From a virus: a stretch of DNA of 35,351 nt. This document shows positions 1 through 9,223 of this stretch, one piece after another. The position numbers and the translations under genes are program-made. The stretch is from positions 1 through 35,351 of IMG/VR virus record IMGVR_UViG_3300040856_002686; one strand, given 5' to 3'. Each line of letters opens with the position of its first letter. The first letter of the stretch is position 1. Below the pieces are notes generated by a model. The model made no database searches and was not told where the DNA came from. It was given only the letters and a program-made list of their open reading frames with translations.

Positions 1-1
1 G

Positions 2-778
2 GCAAATGGTATCAGATTCCGCGATGAATATGCCGGTACAATTCGTGGATATGTTTATGCAAATAATTCTAACGAAATTGGTTTCTTAGATTCTGATGGA
101 CAATGGGCAGTTCGTGTTGTAAGAGATAATTATGTAGAACTTAGAGATAATGATGAAATAACTTTCCGTGCTGGCGTAGGTGGAGTTTCTGGTGATTATG
201 GAACTGTTTGTACTGAAGGTGCTGGTAAAAATAATTGGGAAGGATATTCAATTAATGGTCGTGCAGTCTTTATGCATGATGGTTCAAGTGCTACTGGTTT
301 ATATAATGATGTTAATAACCACTGGATGTTATATGCAACACATAATGCTGCTACAGATTTAAGATATGCAGGAAATGCGAAGATAACCACAACAAATACT
401 GGGGTAACTGTAACTGGAGATGTAAACTCAACATCAGATATAAAACTTAAGAAGAACATAGAAACAATTGATAGTGCATTAGACAAAGTTCTTAAACTTC
501 GTGGCGTATATTTTGATTGGAATAGAGAGGAAATGGGAACTGATAGAAATATTGGTTTCATTGCTCAAGAAGTTGAGAAAGTTGTTCCAGAAGTAGTGAC
601 TGAAATTGAAAGTAACATTTTAGACGAAGATAATAATGTTATTGGAAGTGAATCTATTAAGAATGTTTCTTATGGTAACATGACAGCATTACTAATACAA
701 GCAGTTAAGGATCAACAAGACCACATAAATAAATTGAAAGAAGAAATCGAAAGATTAAAATCAATTATTAAGTTTTGA
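2..778 (+). CDS. Tail fibre C-terminus with S74 intramolecular chaperone (5' partial)
   Basis: The frame is open from the left edge, so only the last 258 residues are present. The C-terminal ~120 residues are a peptidase S74 / endosialidase-type chaperone domain. It starts at the signature TSDIKLKKNI, continues with GVYFDWN and NIGFIAQEVEKVVPEVV, and ends in a coiled-coil helix (residues LLIQAVKDQQDHINKL onward). In this family the domain trimerises the fibre and then cuts itself off just before the Ser of the SD motif. The upstream part is beta-rich and repetitive (FRDEYAGTIRGYV, ELRDNDEITFRAG), as in fibre shafts. It is probably the host-recognition fibre or a whisker protein. The role is sure; the exact fibre is not. 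Confidence 0.9.
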   Translation, partial: ANGIRFRDEYAGTIRGYVYANNSNEIGFLDSDGQWAVRVVRDNYVELRDNDEITFRAGVGGVSGDYGTVCTEGAGKNNWEGYSINGRAVFMHDGSSATGLYNDVNNHWMLYATHNAATDLRYAGNAKITTTNTGVTVTGDVNSTSDIKLKKNIETIDSALDKVLKLRGVYFDWNREEMGTDRNIGFIAQEVEKVVPEVVTEIESNILDEDNNVIGSESIKNVSYGNMTALLIQAVKDQQDHINKLKEEIERLKSIIKF

Positions 779-785
779 GGAAACG

Positions 786-1034
786 ATGATTACAAGTCAC
801 ATTATAGATGAGTTTGATCCCTCTGACAAGAGGGTTCAAATAACCTTCGTAAACCATGAAGGTCTCATACATAAAAGGTACATTAATATACCACATTTAG
901 AAGATGGATCTTTAGACCAGAGTTCTCTTGAAGATATTATAAACAGTCAAATAAAAAGTTGTGATTATAAAGAAGAAATAGGAGCACTTGTTTTTATAGA
1001 TCCCGAAACACAATCTGGAATAACAACAAACTAA
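786..1034 (+). CDS. Small hypothetical protein downstream of tail fibre
   Basis: An 82-residue acidic protein that I do not recognise. It starts 7 nt after the fibre stop with a good ribosome site (GAGGAAA), so it is probably co-transcribed with the fibre. There are no membrane segments or cysteine motifs; a short amphipathic stretch lies at SLEDIINSQIKSC. The position suggests a fibre-associated or assembly protein, but that is inference from context only. The strong promoter just downstream separates it from the following glycan-enzyme cluster. Confidence 0.7.
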   Translation: MITSHIIDEFDPSDKRVQITFVNHEGLIHKRYINIPHLEDGSLDQSSLEDIINSQIKSCDYKEEIGALVFIDPETQSGITTN

Positions 1035-1044
1035 TCTTGGGGTC

Positions 1045-1073
1045 TTGACAAGGGTATCAATTTTGAATAGAAT
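1045..1073 (+). promoter_or_regulatory. Sigma70-type promoter of the glycan-enzyme island
   Basis: Perfect -35 TTGACA (1045-1050), a 17-bp spacer and -10 TAGAAT (1068-1073). Transcription would begin near 1080. The -10 covers the TTG at 1073, so that codon cannot start the next gene, whose start must be ATG 1112 or 1142. Confidence 0.8.
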
Positions 1074-1111
1074 TGGCTTGTCACCCTTTGGAAATTACTT
1101 TAGATAACAAT

Positions 1112-2119
1112 ATGAGATCATTACATAAATCATTAGAAAGCATGAACTTTGTAAAAGAATGTATAGGAAATGGAGGAAGTATCCATCCATTAGTAACAGA
1201 TTCATCAATACTTAAAGGTCCAGCATTAACAAATCCTTCTATTTACTTGGATGGAGATAAATTATTAGTTAATTTAAGAAACATTAATTATACTTTATAT
1301 CACTCTGAAAAAAAGAAATACGAACATCCTTGGGGGCCACTTGTTTATATTCATCCCGAGAATGATTGGAAACTTCGTACAAAGAATATTCTGTGTCAAT
1401 ATGATGAGAATATGAATCCAATATGGCAGAGACATATTGATACTTCTAAACATCCGGATAAAGAACTATGGGATTTTGTAGGTCTTGAAGATGCCAGGAT
1501 TATTCGTTGGGATGGAAGACTTTTTATGTGTGGTGTTCGGAGAGACCTTGATACTATTGGTACTGGTAGAATGGAACTATCAGAAATTGAAATTGGTGAT
1601 GATTATGTGAAAGAAATAGCACAGTATCGTATTCCAACTCCAGGTGGTAGAGAATCCTATTGTGAGAAAAATTGGATGCCTATTTTTGATATGCCGTACC
1701 ACTTTGTTAAGTGGACTAATGGTACAGAAGTAGTTAAATATAATATTGAAGATAATACTACGGATACTGTTATCCTCAAAGAATGGAAAGATCTTGGATG
1801 TATTGATCTAAGAGGTGGTTCTCAGGTTCTTCCTTTTGGTAATGGATTTCACTTTACTCTCTGTCATGAGACTTATCTAACTCGTAGTGAACAAGACCGC
1901 AAAGACGGAATTTATAGACATAGATTTATTGTGTGGGATGATAATTGGGATATTATCAAAGTATCACAACAATTTTCTTTTATGGAAGCAGAGATTGAAT
2001 TTGCTGTTGGTATGACAGAATATAGAGATGATTATTTAATTACATTTGGATTTCAAGATAATGCTTCTTATTTGCTAAGAGTGGGTAAAGATTGCATTAA
2101 AAAATTTATTTTTAGTTAA
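1112..2119 (+). CDS. Five-bladed beta-propeller glycosidase/phosphorylase-like protein (GH130-like)
   Basis: 335 residues from ATG 1112. The frame stays open to a TTG at 1073, but that lies inside the -10 box; ATG 1142 is an alternative, preceded by GAAAG. Features of the GH43/GH130-type propeller superfamily are visible: repeated blades with DGDKLLVNLRN, the segment FVGLEDARIIRWDGRLFMCG (compare the G-x-E-D-P/A-R motif of GH130 mannosyl phosphorylases), RGGSQVLPFGNGFHFTLCHE and EIEFAVGMTEYRDDYLITFG. GH130 enzymes cleave or phosphorolyse beta-mannosides; a sugar-binding or transferase role is also possible. It opens an island of sugar transferases and methyltransferases and ends 2 nt before the next ATG. 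Family assignment is moderate and substrate unknown. Confidence 0.6.
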   Translation: MRSLHKSLESMNFVKECIGNGGSIHPLVTDSSILKGPALTNPSIYLDGDKLLVNLRNINYTLYHSEKKKYEHPWGPLVYIHPENDWKLRTKNILCQYDENMNPIWQRHIDTSKHPDKELWDFVGLEDARIIRWDGRLFMCGVRRDLDTIGTGRMELSEIEIGDDYVKEIAQYRIPTPGGRESYCEKNWMPIFDMPYHFVKWTNGTEVVKYNIEDNTTDTVILKEWKDLGCIDLRGGSQVLPFGNGFHFTLCHETYLTRSEQDRKDGIYRHRFIVWDDNWDIIKVSQQFSFMEAEIEFAVGMTEYRDDYLITFGFQDNASYLLRVGKDCIKKFIFS

Positions 2120-2121
2120 TT

Positions 2122-2742
2122 ATGTTACTAAATTTTTCTGATCTTTATAAAAAATATGATATGAACATAAAAGGAGTAATTCATATTGGGGCTCATCATG
2201 GGGAAGAAGTCTCTGTTTATATTAGTAATGGAATAAAGAACATTGTTTTATTTGAACCAATAGAATATAATTTTGATATTATTGAAAATAATGTTAAAAA
2301 TTATATTGCAAATATTATTGGTCATCAAGTCGCTCTAGGAAATGAAAATAAAATAGTCGATATGTATTTGAGTAGTAATAAGTATGAAAGTAGTTCAATT
2401 TTAAAACCAAAAAAGCATCTTGAACTATATCCAGATATAACATTTACCGAAACAAAAAGAGTTGAGGTAAAAAAATTAGATGATTATAATTATACAAAAT
2501 ACAATTTTCTTAATATCGATGTTCAAGGATATGAACTTGAGGTACTAAAAGGATCTGAGAATACTCTTAAATATATTGATTACATTTACTGCGAAGTTAA
2601 TCGTGGAGAGGTATATGAAAATAATGCATACATAGAAGATATTGATGAATTTTTGTCAAATCATTCTTTTGAGAGAGTCGAGACAAATTGGTGGGAAGAC
2701 CATGACTGGGGCGATGCCCTTTATATAAAACAGGAGAATTAA
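2122..2742 (+). CDS. FkbM-family SAM-dependent methyltransferase
   Basis: 206 residues. Class I methyltransferase motif I is seen as GVIHIGAHHGEE (about 18-29), followed by the FEP acidic strand end (45-47) and the FkbM signature FLNIDVQGYELEVLKGSE. FkbM proteins usually O-methylate sugars or small molecules, which fits the sugar-enzyme context. It starts 2 nt after the upstream stop and ends 6 nt before the next gene, so it belongs to one operon. Codon use is strongly AT-rich like its neighbours. The substrate is unknown; methylation of a glycan made by the adjacent transferases is inference. Confidence 0.85.
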   Translation: MLLNFSDLYKKYDMNIKGVIHIGAHHGEEVSVYISNGIKNIVLFEPIEYNFDIIENNVKNYIANIIGHQVALGNENKIVDMYLSSNKYESSSILKPKKHLELYPDITFTETKRVEVKKLDDYNYTKYNFLNIDVQGYELEVLKGSENTLKYIDYIYCEVNRGEVYENNAYIEDIDEFLSNHSFERVETNWWEDHDWGDALYIKQEN

Positions 2743-2748
2743 TTTAAA

Positions 2749-3390
2749 ATGGCAGCAACAAAAACTACAACTAGAAAAAGAACAACAATAAAAAAAACAG
2801 AAGAACCTTTAGAATTGAATTTAGAAACACTTATAAAGTTTCATGGGTATTGGGATGAAGCACATCAATGGTTGAAAAATTTTATTAATAAAAATGATCT
2901 TAAAACTGGAGTTGAGATTGGTGTTGCATTCGGGGCAAATATGAAAGTTCTTCTAGAAGAAACTGAACTAGAAAAACTTTTTGGCGTTGATTCCTATGTC
3001 AAGGATACCTGGGATCTTGGTGGGTTTCTTGATGTTGATAAGGAATTTGGATCATTCGATTTATTATATGAACATGTTAAGCAGTTTCTGTCTGAATATG
3101 GATCGAGAGCAAATCTAATTCGTATGACATCTGAACAAGCATCAATAAAATTTAAAAATGAAAGTTTAGATTTTGTTTTTATTGATGGAGATCATACTGA
3201 CATCGAAAACGATCTAAAATATTGGGAATCAAAAGTTCGTGATGGTGGATATATTATTGGTCACGATTGGAATCATCCAAGTTTTGGTAATATTACTGAG
3301 TATCTAAAAACAAGATTTGATGAAGATCAACTAGTTGGAATTGATGGCCCAGTGCATATTTGGTATGTTCAAAAAGGAGCATTCATGTAA
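2749..3390 (+). CDS. Class I SAM-dependent methyltransferase (Methyltransf_24-like)
   Basis: 213 residues. A basic Lys/Thr-rich N-terminus (first ~20 residues) precedes a Rossmann methyltransferase. Motif I is GVEIGVAFGANM, motif II ends in FGVDSY, and motif IV is LDFVFIDGDHT, followed by GGYIIGHDW. The IDGDH plus GGYIIGHDW pattern is typical of Methyltransf_24 / cephalosporin-hydroxylase-like enzymes found in surface polysaccharide clusters. The stop codon directly abuts the next ATG. Its target could be a sugar or an amino-sugar intermediate; the sequence does not tell. Confidence 0.8.
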   Translation: MAATKTTTRKRTTIKKTEEPLELNLETLIKFHGYWDEAHQWLKNFINKNDLKTGVEIGVAFGANMKVLLEETELEKLFGVDSYVKDTWDLGGFLDVDKEFGSFDLLYEHVKQFLSEYGSRANLIRMTSEQASIKFKNESLDFVFIDGDHTDIENDLKYWESKVRDGGYIIGHDWNHPSFGNITEYLKTRFDEDQLVGIDGPVHIWYVQKGAFM

Positions 3391-4716
3391 ATGAGTTTTG
3401 ATTATAGACAATGTATTGATTTTGCTAAAAATTATCTTCCAAAAAATCCTGTATTCTTTGATGTTGGGTGTAATATTGATCCTATTGTAGAAAGGGATAA
3501 TGCGGAATGGATTGAAAATTGGAATGATGATTTTACTGGATTGTTTTTAAATGAAATTTCAAGTGCAAATTGTTTTGCTATAGAACCATTGCACTATGCA
3601 ACATTTGAAAATAGATGGGGTAATGACGTTAGAATAAATCTAATAAAAATTACTTTATCGGATAAAGATGGAACTGAAACAATATATTATCCGGGAGAAA
3701 GACATGTTCTTTCTAGTTTTTATGTGCAGGATGAGTTTAACGGGGAATTCTTAAATTCAATTGAAATTGAGTGTAAAAAATTAGATACATTATCCCAAGA
3801 ACTTGGTTTGGGTGGTATTGATTATTTGAAATTAGATATTGAGGGTGCAGAATATAAAGCACTTTTAGGATCTAGAGAATTATTGGAGCAGAAGAAGATA
3901 ACTTTCATTCAATTTGAGTATGGACTTCTAGGTGGGAATATTCCTTCTGTCAAATTAATTTACGATCTTCTCTCTGGATATGGATACCGTAAAATTCTTG
4001 TTTCTGGTAGAGAACAATTATGGACTCATTTGAAAGTTTATAATTTATCTCCTACATGTCAGATACCTGATTTGGATGAAATTTATTATAAGTATTTTGG
4101 ATTTAGAGTCGGGGTGTTTGTTGAGGTTGGTGCATTTGATGGAGAATCTGTTTCTAATACATCTTGTCTTGCAGATTGTGGGTGGGAAGGATTCTATATT
4201 GAACCAGTAAAAAAACATTATCTTGAGTGTTTAGAAAGACATCAGAAAAATAATGTTAAAGTTTCTAACCTTGCCATCGGAACGGAAGAAGGGGCGCAAA
4301 AAATATATTCATCTGGAATAGTATCAACATTAGATCCAGAACATTCTGAGATGTTATCTTATATGGAAATATTTGGTTATCCGCAATTCTCATTGGAAGA
4401 ATGTGAGCAAGTTAGACTTGATACTTATTTGAATCAAAATAATATTCCTAAAAATTTTGATTTATTGGTTGTTGATGTTGAGGGTAGGGAAAACGATGTT
4501 TTTTCTTCTTTTGATCTCAATGAGTGGAGACCAAAAATGCTAATAGTCGAACTTGTAGACGACCATGCGCATTTTCAACATAATAAAAATTTAATAAATT
4601 CTTGTTCCAATTTAAGAGGATATATAAAAGATAACGGATATACTGAAGTATTTCGTGATCATATAAACACTATTTTTGTTCTGAATGACTATATCACTGG
4701 CAATACCAACATATAA
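3391..4716 (+). CDS. Tandem two-domain FkbM methyltransferase
   Basis: 441 residues with two FkbM-like domains in one chain. The first (~20-205) has VFFDVGCN at motif I, FAIEP, and DYLKLDIEGAEYKALLGS. The second (~235-430) has VFVEVGAFDGE, GFYIEPVKKHY and LLVVDVEGRENDVFSSF. Single FkbM proteins are ~200-280 residues, so this is a fusion or internal duplication of diverged copies. Together with the gene at 2122 and the C-terminus of the 6261 gene, the island carries four FkbM-like folds. The 3' end overlaps the next gene by 32 nt. Two different methylation positions on one glycan is a reasonable inference, not shown. Confidence 0.8.
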   Translation: MSFDYRQCIDFAKNYLPKNPVFFDVGCNIDPIVERDNAEWIENWNDDFTGLFLNEISSANCFAIEPLHYATFENRWGNDVRINLIKITLSDKDGTETIYYPGERHVLSSFYVQDEFNGEFLNSIEIECKKLDTLSQELGLGGIDYLKLDIEGAEYKALLGSRELLEQKKITFIQFEYGLLGGNIPSVKLIYDLLSGYGYRKILVSGREQLWTHLKVYNLSPTCQIPDLDEIYYKYFGFRVGVFVEVGAFDGESVSNTSCLADCGWEGFYIEPVKKHYLECLERHQKNNVKVSNLAIGTEEGAQKIYSSGIVSTLDPEHSEMLSYMEIFGYPQFSLEECEQVRLDTYLNQNNIPKNFDLLVVDVEGRENDVFSSFDLNEWRPKMLIVELVDDHAHFQHNKNLINSCSNLRGYIKDNGYTEVFRDHINTIFVLNDYITGNTNI

Positions 4717-5431
4717 TAGTTCTCAATATTTTTGGGATTGTATAAAACCTGCTATTCATAATGATTTTATTGGGGAGATTGTAATCCACGATGATTACTC
4801 TTCTCAGTCTGAATACGCAAATATTCTTGAAATAGTTTATAATCTTAATACAAATAAAATAAAAGTATATAGATCTGAAAAAAATCAAAAAGCATATATT
4901 AATAAGTATCTTTCTATCTCAAAGTGTACTAATGATTGGGTTTATTTGTTTGATAGTGATAATTGGTTTGACGAATCTATAATTGATGTAATAAGTAAAT
5001 TGGATTATAATAAAACAAATATTTGCTATTTGATTGATCAATTAAATGTCACTGATGGTAATATAATAGTATTTGATTATGAAGATAAAGTGTTAAATTT
5101 GAGAATAATAAAAGAATATATTGAAAAAAAGATACATCATATTGACTGGGTTTTAAATACTGGAAATTTTATATGCAATAAAAACGCATATTTAAATTCC
5201 CAAAAACCTGCAGTAGATTCTTTTTTATCTAATGATGGGAAATTTAATAACCCAAAGGGATGTGATGTTTTATTATTTTCATATTATTGGTTGATGTCCA
5301 ATAATTCTTTTGAGATTGTAGATGGATTTTATCACAATCATCGTATTCGTCCCGGAAATTATTTTGTAGAAGAACTGTATGAGAACATGAAAATGGTTGG
5401 AGAATACCTAGACAAAATTTTATTACTATGA
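4685..5431 (+). CDS. Family 2 (GT-A) glycosyltransferase
   Basis: 248 residues. The N-terminus MTISLAIPTYNSSQYFWDCI is the usual GT2 first strand. IVIHDDYSS and the DSD metal/nucleotide-sugar motif (residues 90-92, in WVYLFDSDNWFD) follow at the expected distance. The C-terminal half has no second clear motif, and the enzyme is near the lower size limit for GT2. It overlaps the upstream gene by 32 nt and the downstream gene by 4 nt (ATGA), implying translational coupling. The acceptor sugar is unknown. Confidence 0.85.
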   Translation: MTISLAIPTYNSSQYFWDCIKPAIHNDFIGEIVIHDDYSSQSEYANILEIVYNLNTNKIKVYRSEKNQKAYINKYLSISKCTNDWVYLFDSDNWFDESIIDVISKLDYNKTNICYLIDQLNVTDGNIIVFDYEDKVLNLRIIKEYIEKKIHHIDWVLNTGNFICNKNAYLNSQKPAVDSFLSNDGKFNNPKGCDVLLFSYYWLMSNNSFEIVDGFYHNHRIRPGNYFVEELYENMKMVGEYLDKILLL

Positions 5432-6264
5432 TTACATTTCCACATATAGGATATATTGGAAGACTTGGAAATCAGTTATTTCAATATTCTGCTTTATTTT
5501 CAATATCTAAAAAACATAATTGTGACTTTTCTCTTCTCGATTCTAATTTAGAACTATATAAGTGCTTTAAGTTAAAAACAAAAGTTTCTCCATATTATAA
5601 TAAGGACTTTATTTGTGTACATAAACTTGGTAATGATATAATTACTGATTATAATACAATATTTTTAACTGACAATGATCAATATAATAAAATATTAAGC
5701 ACAAATTTTGATCATAATTTCTATAATACAAATCATGATCATAAAAGTATTTTTGGGTTTTTTCAAAATTATAAGTATTTTTCACAATACGAAAATGAAC
5801 TTAGAAGTCAACTTAAATTCAGGAGAGGTTATAATGCAATTTCTGACTTATATCTTAGTCAGAAATATTCTGGAGATGAACTATTAAGTATTCATATAAG
5901 AAGGACAGATTACTTAAATTCTTCTGTGTTAAATAATTTGGACCTATCTTATTATGAAAATGCATTAATTTATTTTGATAGATCTCTTCCAGTGTTAGTT
6001 TTTTCGGATGATCCAAAATGGTGCCAAGAACAAACACTATTCAAGGATGATAGGTTCACTATAGTAAAAAGTAATAATACTTATATTGATTTGTGCTTGA
6101 TGTCAAAATGTGATTATCACATCATCGCTAATAGTTCTTTTAGTTGGTGGGGTTCTTGGTTAGCACAAAGCAAAAAAACTATATGTCCTAGACAATGGTT
6201 TTCATTAGATTATAATTTTCTAGACTCTGACGGATTAAGATTACCAAATTGGATTTCAATATGA
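5428..6264 (+). CDS. Family 11 glycosyltransferase (alpha-1,2-fucosyltransferase-like)
   Basis: 278 residues. All three GT11 motifs are present: GRLGNQLFQYSALF at 11-24, HIRRTDY at 156-162 (the HxRRxDY GDP-fucose site), and NSSFSWWGSWLA near residue 235. GT11 enzymes transfer fucose in alpha-1,2 linkage onto galactose, in bacteria mostly in O-antigen or capsule. Length is normal for the family. It has ATGA overlaps on both sides. It implies a fucose-containing glycan on virion or host surface, using GDP-fucose from the host since no fucose synthesis genes are in the window. Confidence 0.88.
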   Translation: MITFPHIGYIGRLGNQLFQYSALFSISKKHNCDFSLLDSNLELYKCFKLKTKVSPYYNKDFICVHKLGNDIITDYNTIFLTDNDQYNKILSTNFDHNFYNTNHDHKSIFGFFQNYKYFSQYENELRSQLKFRRGYNAISDLYLSQKYSGDELLSIHIRRTDYLNSSVLNNLDLSYYENALIYFDRSLPVLVFSDDPKWCQEQTLFKDDRFTIVKSNNTYIDLCLMSKCDYHIIANSSFSWWGSWLAQSKKTICPRQWFSLDYNFLDSDGLRLPNWISI

Positions 6265-9218
6265 ATGTATCAATAATTTGCGCATGTAAAAATCGTTATG
6301 ATGCTCTTAGAGTTTCTCTAAACTCTTGGATGGCATTCGATGAAATTAAAGAAATTATCATTGTTGATTGGAGTTCGGATGAACCAATTAACCATCTTAC
6401 AAAATTAGATAAAAGAATTAAAATCATTAGAGTTAATGATGAAAAGTATTTCAATCAACCACAACCATTGAATCTTGCTGCTAGTATTGCAACAGGAGAT
6501 TATATTCTTAAAATGGACTGTGACTATATGCTCAATCCATATTTTTCTTTTTTTAAAGAATATCAAATTGATGATAAATCATTTCTGTGCGGGCAAGATT
6601 CTTATGTATGTAAACATGAATATTGGGACGAAAACCTAAAGGGTTATGCAATTAATGTTCATCAAATGGATCTTGATGAAATGATGAAATATCAACATTC
6701 ATATAGTCCTTTTTACAAGTATCTTACTGGTCTTTGTTTTGTGTCTAGAGAAAACTATTGGAAAGTTGGTGGTTATGATGAAAGGATGGGAAAATATTAT
6801 GCATATGAAGACGACCAAATGACCAAAAGGTTGTCTATGATGGGATTAGAATGTAAAAAGTTAAAGCAAGATTACAATATTATCCATATTCCGCATCCAG
6901 ACAAAAAAAGATATGAAAATTTTGAAGGATATGGAGAAGACTCTGGTGATAACGATATTGAAAATGTAAAACGAAAAATTGATGATCCAAATACATCACA
7001 ATCTGATCGCTGGCAAATGGAATATTTACTGGCAAAAATTAATGTTGAATATAATGAAGAACTATTCTCACAATTAAAAGACTATTATATTGATAGAATT
7101 TATGATTGGGAAGTTGTAAATATTGATGATCAAAATTACTTTGCTACTAGAAAGGAAAAAATTAATAAACTTTCTGGATTGAATACTGTATATTATGTTA
7201 GTCTTGAAGAAAGTAAAGATAGACAAAAGAAGATAGAAAAAAGATTAACAGAATACGGTGTAAAAAACATCAAGTCAATCATTTCTAAAAGGTTTACTGA
7301 GTGTGATGATGTAGTCACTGGTAAGTATGTTGATACACTTAATGATGGTACTAAGGGTTGTTGTGTATCTCATCTAAAGGCAATCAAAGATTGGTATGAA
7401 ACGACTGATGATGACTATGGATTTTTCTGTGAAGATGATCTAAGTCTTGATACTGTTGATTATTGGAACTTTACATGGAATGAATTTATTGAAAATCTTC
7501 CCGAAGATTGGGGGTGTATCCAGATGCTTCCTATTCGTGGAGACTATGGAGACATCAAGATCAGAGATCGTTATTGGGATGATTGGTCAGTAACTGCTTA
7601 TATTATTAAAAGGGAGTATGCCAAATACATTATAGATAATTATATTGTTGATGGAACATATCATCTTGAATTAAGAGATGCTGAAGTTCAACCTTTGATT
7701 GAAAACATCTTATATACGAGTGCTGGAAAAGTTTATACGATTCCAATGTTTGTAGAAGATGTTGGATTCACATCAACATTTGAAGGTGGGGATGGTGATG
7801 TAAAAGATGGGCAAAAAAGAAATCATTATTATGCCCACGATTATATTATAAATTGGTGGAAAGACAATGGAGAACAAAGAACTATTGAGGAACTTATGGG
7901 AAGGTCATTTGAAATTAAAATGGTTGAAGAATCAGTTGTAAAAAAAGAAATAATCGTTGACATTACAAAAGCAAACCTTAATGATCTGCTATTAGAGTAT
8001 GCTTTAGACACTGAGAATCCAGTTAAAAACTTTAATCTTGGTATGTGGTATGAACACCACAGACATAATGCACCAGCATTATCATTTTTCTTGAGATGTG
8101 CTGAGAGGACTGATGATGATTTGCTTGCTTATGAAGCATTGATTCACGCTTCTAATGCTTATGATCGTCAGGGAACTAGGGATCAAACAGCAAAGGGACT
8201 TCTACAACAAGCATTGTGTATAATGCCTAAGAGACCAGAAGCATATTATTTACTTTCCAGATTTGCTGAAAAAAGAGAATGTTGGCAAGAATGTTATATT
8301 ATGGCGCAGTGGGGAATTGATTTTTGCGATTTTAATTGCAAACCATTGCATACTGATGTTGAATATCCAGGAAAGTATTGTCTTATTTTTGAAAAGGCAT
8401 TGGCGGCATGGTCATGGGGTAAAGGAAGTGAAACAAGAGAACTTCTTATTGATTTAAAGAACAATTATAAACTGGATGATAATCATTTTACTCTTGTTCG
8501 TAATAATTTAATAAAAGTTGGTTCGGGTGATATTGTTGAAAAGGATTATAATTTAGATGAAAATAAAACTAGAATATTTAAATATAAATTTGATGGTATT
8601 GAGAAAATAAAGAAAAATTATTCACAATTGTTCCAAGATGTATTTGTTCTTTCTGTATTGGACGGAAAAGAAAATGGAACATATCTGCAGATTGGTTACA
8701 CTGATACTGTATACAAAAATAATACAACATTACTTGAACAAACATTTGGGTGGAAAGGAGTTTCTATATGTGAAGATGATGAATTAAATACTAGATTTTC
8801 TCAAGAACGAAGGAATACATATTTCTGTGGTGAGGTAGAATTACTTGATTATTCCAAGATTCTTAGTGATATGAATACTGGGGATATCATAGATTATTTG
8901 CAAATCGATTCTGGTAATGTTAAAAAATCATTTGAAACTCTTTTGTCAATTCCATTTGATGATTATAAATTTAGGATTGTGACATTTAAACACGATTACT
9001 ATATGGATATGACCAATGGGTATCGTGATAAATCTCGTAAATATTTTAAATTATGTGGATATAAATTAGTTGTATCTGATGTTTCTTCTGATGGAATTAA
9101 TTCATGTGAAGATTGGTGGTATAATCCAGCAACTATTGATAGTAGATTTATTGATAAATTTAAATCAAACTCCACTGAAGTTGTAAATATTGTTAAATAT
9201 ATGTTTAGAGATCAATAA
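6261..9218 (+). CDS. Four-part fusion: GT2 + GT25-like + TPR-like + FkbM-like
   Basis: 985 residues from ATG 6261, whose ATGA overlaps the upstream stop; the in-frame TTG at 6249 is rejected. Domain 1 (~1-215) is a GT-A transferase: SIICACKNRYDAL, DCD at 86-88, and the galactosyltransferase C-terminal signature GGYDERMGKYYAYEDDQM near 170-187. Domain 2 (~305-500) resembles GT25 of LPS synthesis: YYVSLEESKDRQKKIEKRL, GCCVSHLKAIKDWY, and the acidic FFCEDDL at 388-394. Domain 3 (~575-755) is helical and TPR-like. Domain 4 (~785-950) matches FkbM in layout (NYSQLFQDVFVL, FGWKGVSI), but motif I reads TYLQIGYTDT, so SAM binding may be lost. It closes the island. The fusion suggests an assembled glycan-building enzyme; substrates are unknown. 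Confidence 0.8.
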   Translation: MNVSIICACKNRYDALRVSLNSWMAFDEIKEIIIVDWSSDEPINHLTKLDKRIKIIRVNDEKYFNQPQPLNLAASIATGDYILKMDCDYMLNPYFSFFKEYQIDDKSFLCGQDSYVCKHEYWDENLKGYAINVHQMDLDEMMKYQHSYSPFYKYLTGLCFVSRENYWKVGGYDERMGKYYAYEDDQMTKRLSMMGLECKKLKQDYNIIHIPHPDKKRYENFEGYGEDSGDNDIENVKRKIDDPNTSQSDRWQMEYLLAKINVEYNEELFSQLKDYYIDRIYDWEVVNIDDQNYFATRKEKINKLSGLNTVYYVSLEESKDRQKKIEKRLTEYGVKNIKSIISKRFTECDDVVTGKYVDTLNDGTKGCCVSHLKAIKDWYETTDDDYGFFCEDDLSLDTVDYWNFTWNEFIENLPEDWGCIQMLPIRGDYGDIKIRDRYWDDWSVTAYIIKREYAKYIIDNYIVDGTYHLELRDAEVQPLIENILYTSAGKVYTIPMFVEDVGFTSTFEGGDGDVKDGQKRNHYYAHDYIINWWKDNGEQRTIEELMGRSFEIKMVEESVVKKEIIVDITKANLNDLLLEYALDTENPVKNFNLGMWYEHHRHNAPALSFFLRCAERTDDDLLAYEALIHASNAYDRQGTRDQTAKGLLQQALCIMPKRPEAYYLLSRFAEKRECWQECYIMAQWGIDFCDFNCKPLHTDVEYPGKYCLIFEKALAAWSWGKGSETRELLIDLKNNYKLDDNHFTLVRNNLIKVGSGDIVEKDYNLDENKTRIFKYKFDGIEKIKKNYSQLFQDVFVLSVLDGKENGTYLQIGYTDTVYKNNTTLLEQTFGWKGVSICEDDELNTRFSQERRNTYFCGEVELLDYSKILSDMNTGDIIDYLQIDSGNVKKSFETLLSIPFDDYKFRIVTFKHDYYMDMTNGYRDKSRKYFKLCGYKLVVSDVSSDGINSCEDWWYNPATIDSRFIDKFKSNSTEVVNIVKYMFRDQ

Positions 9219-9223
9219 ACTGT

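Noticed and set aside
1073-1111. TTG 1073 as start of the GH130-like gene
   Set aside because: It lies inside the -10 box of a near-consensus promoter.
6249-6260. TTG 6249 as start of the fusion protein
   Set aside because: ATG 6261 forms the ATGA overlap typical of this operon and begins the GT2 first strand.
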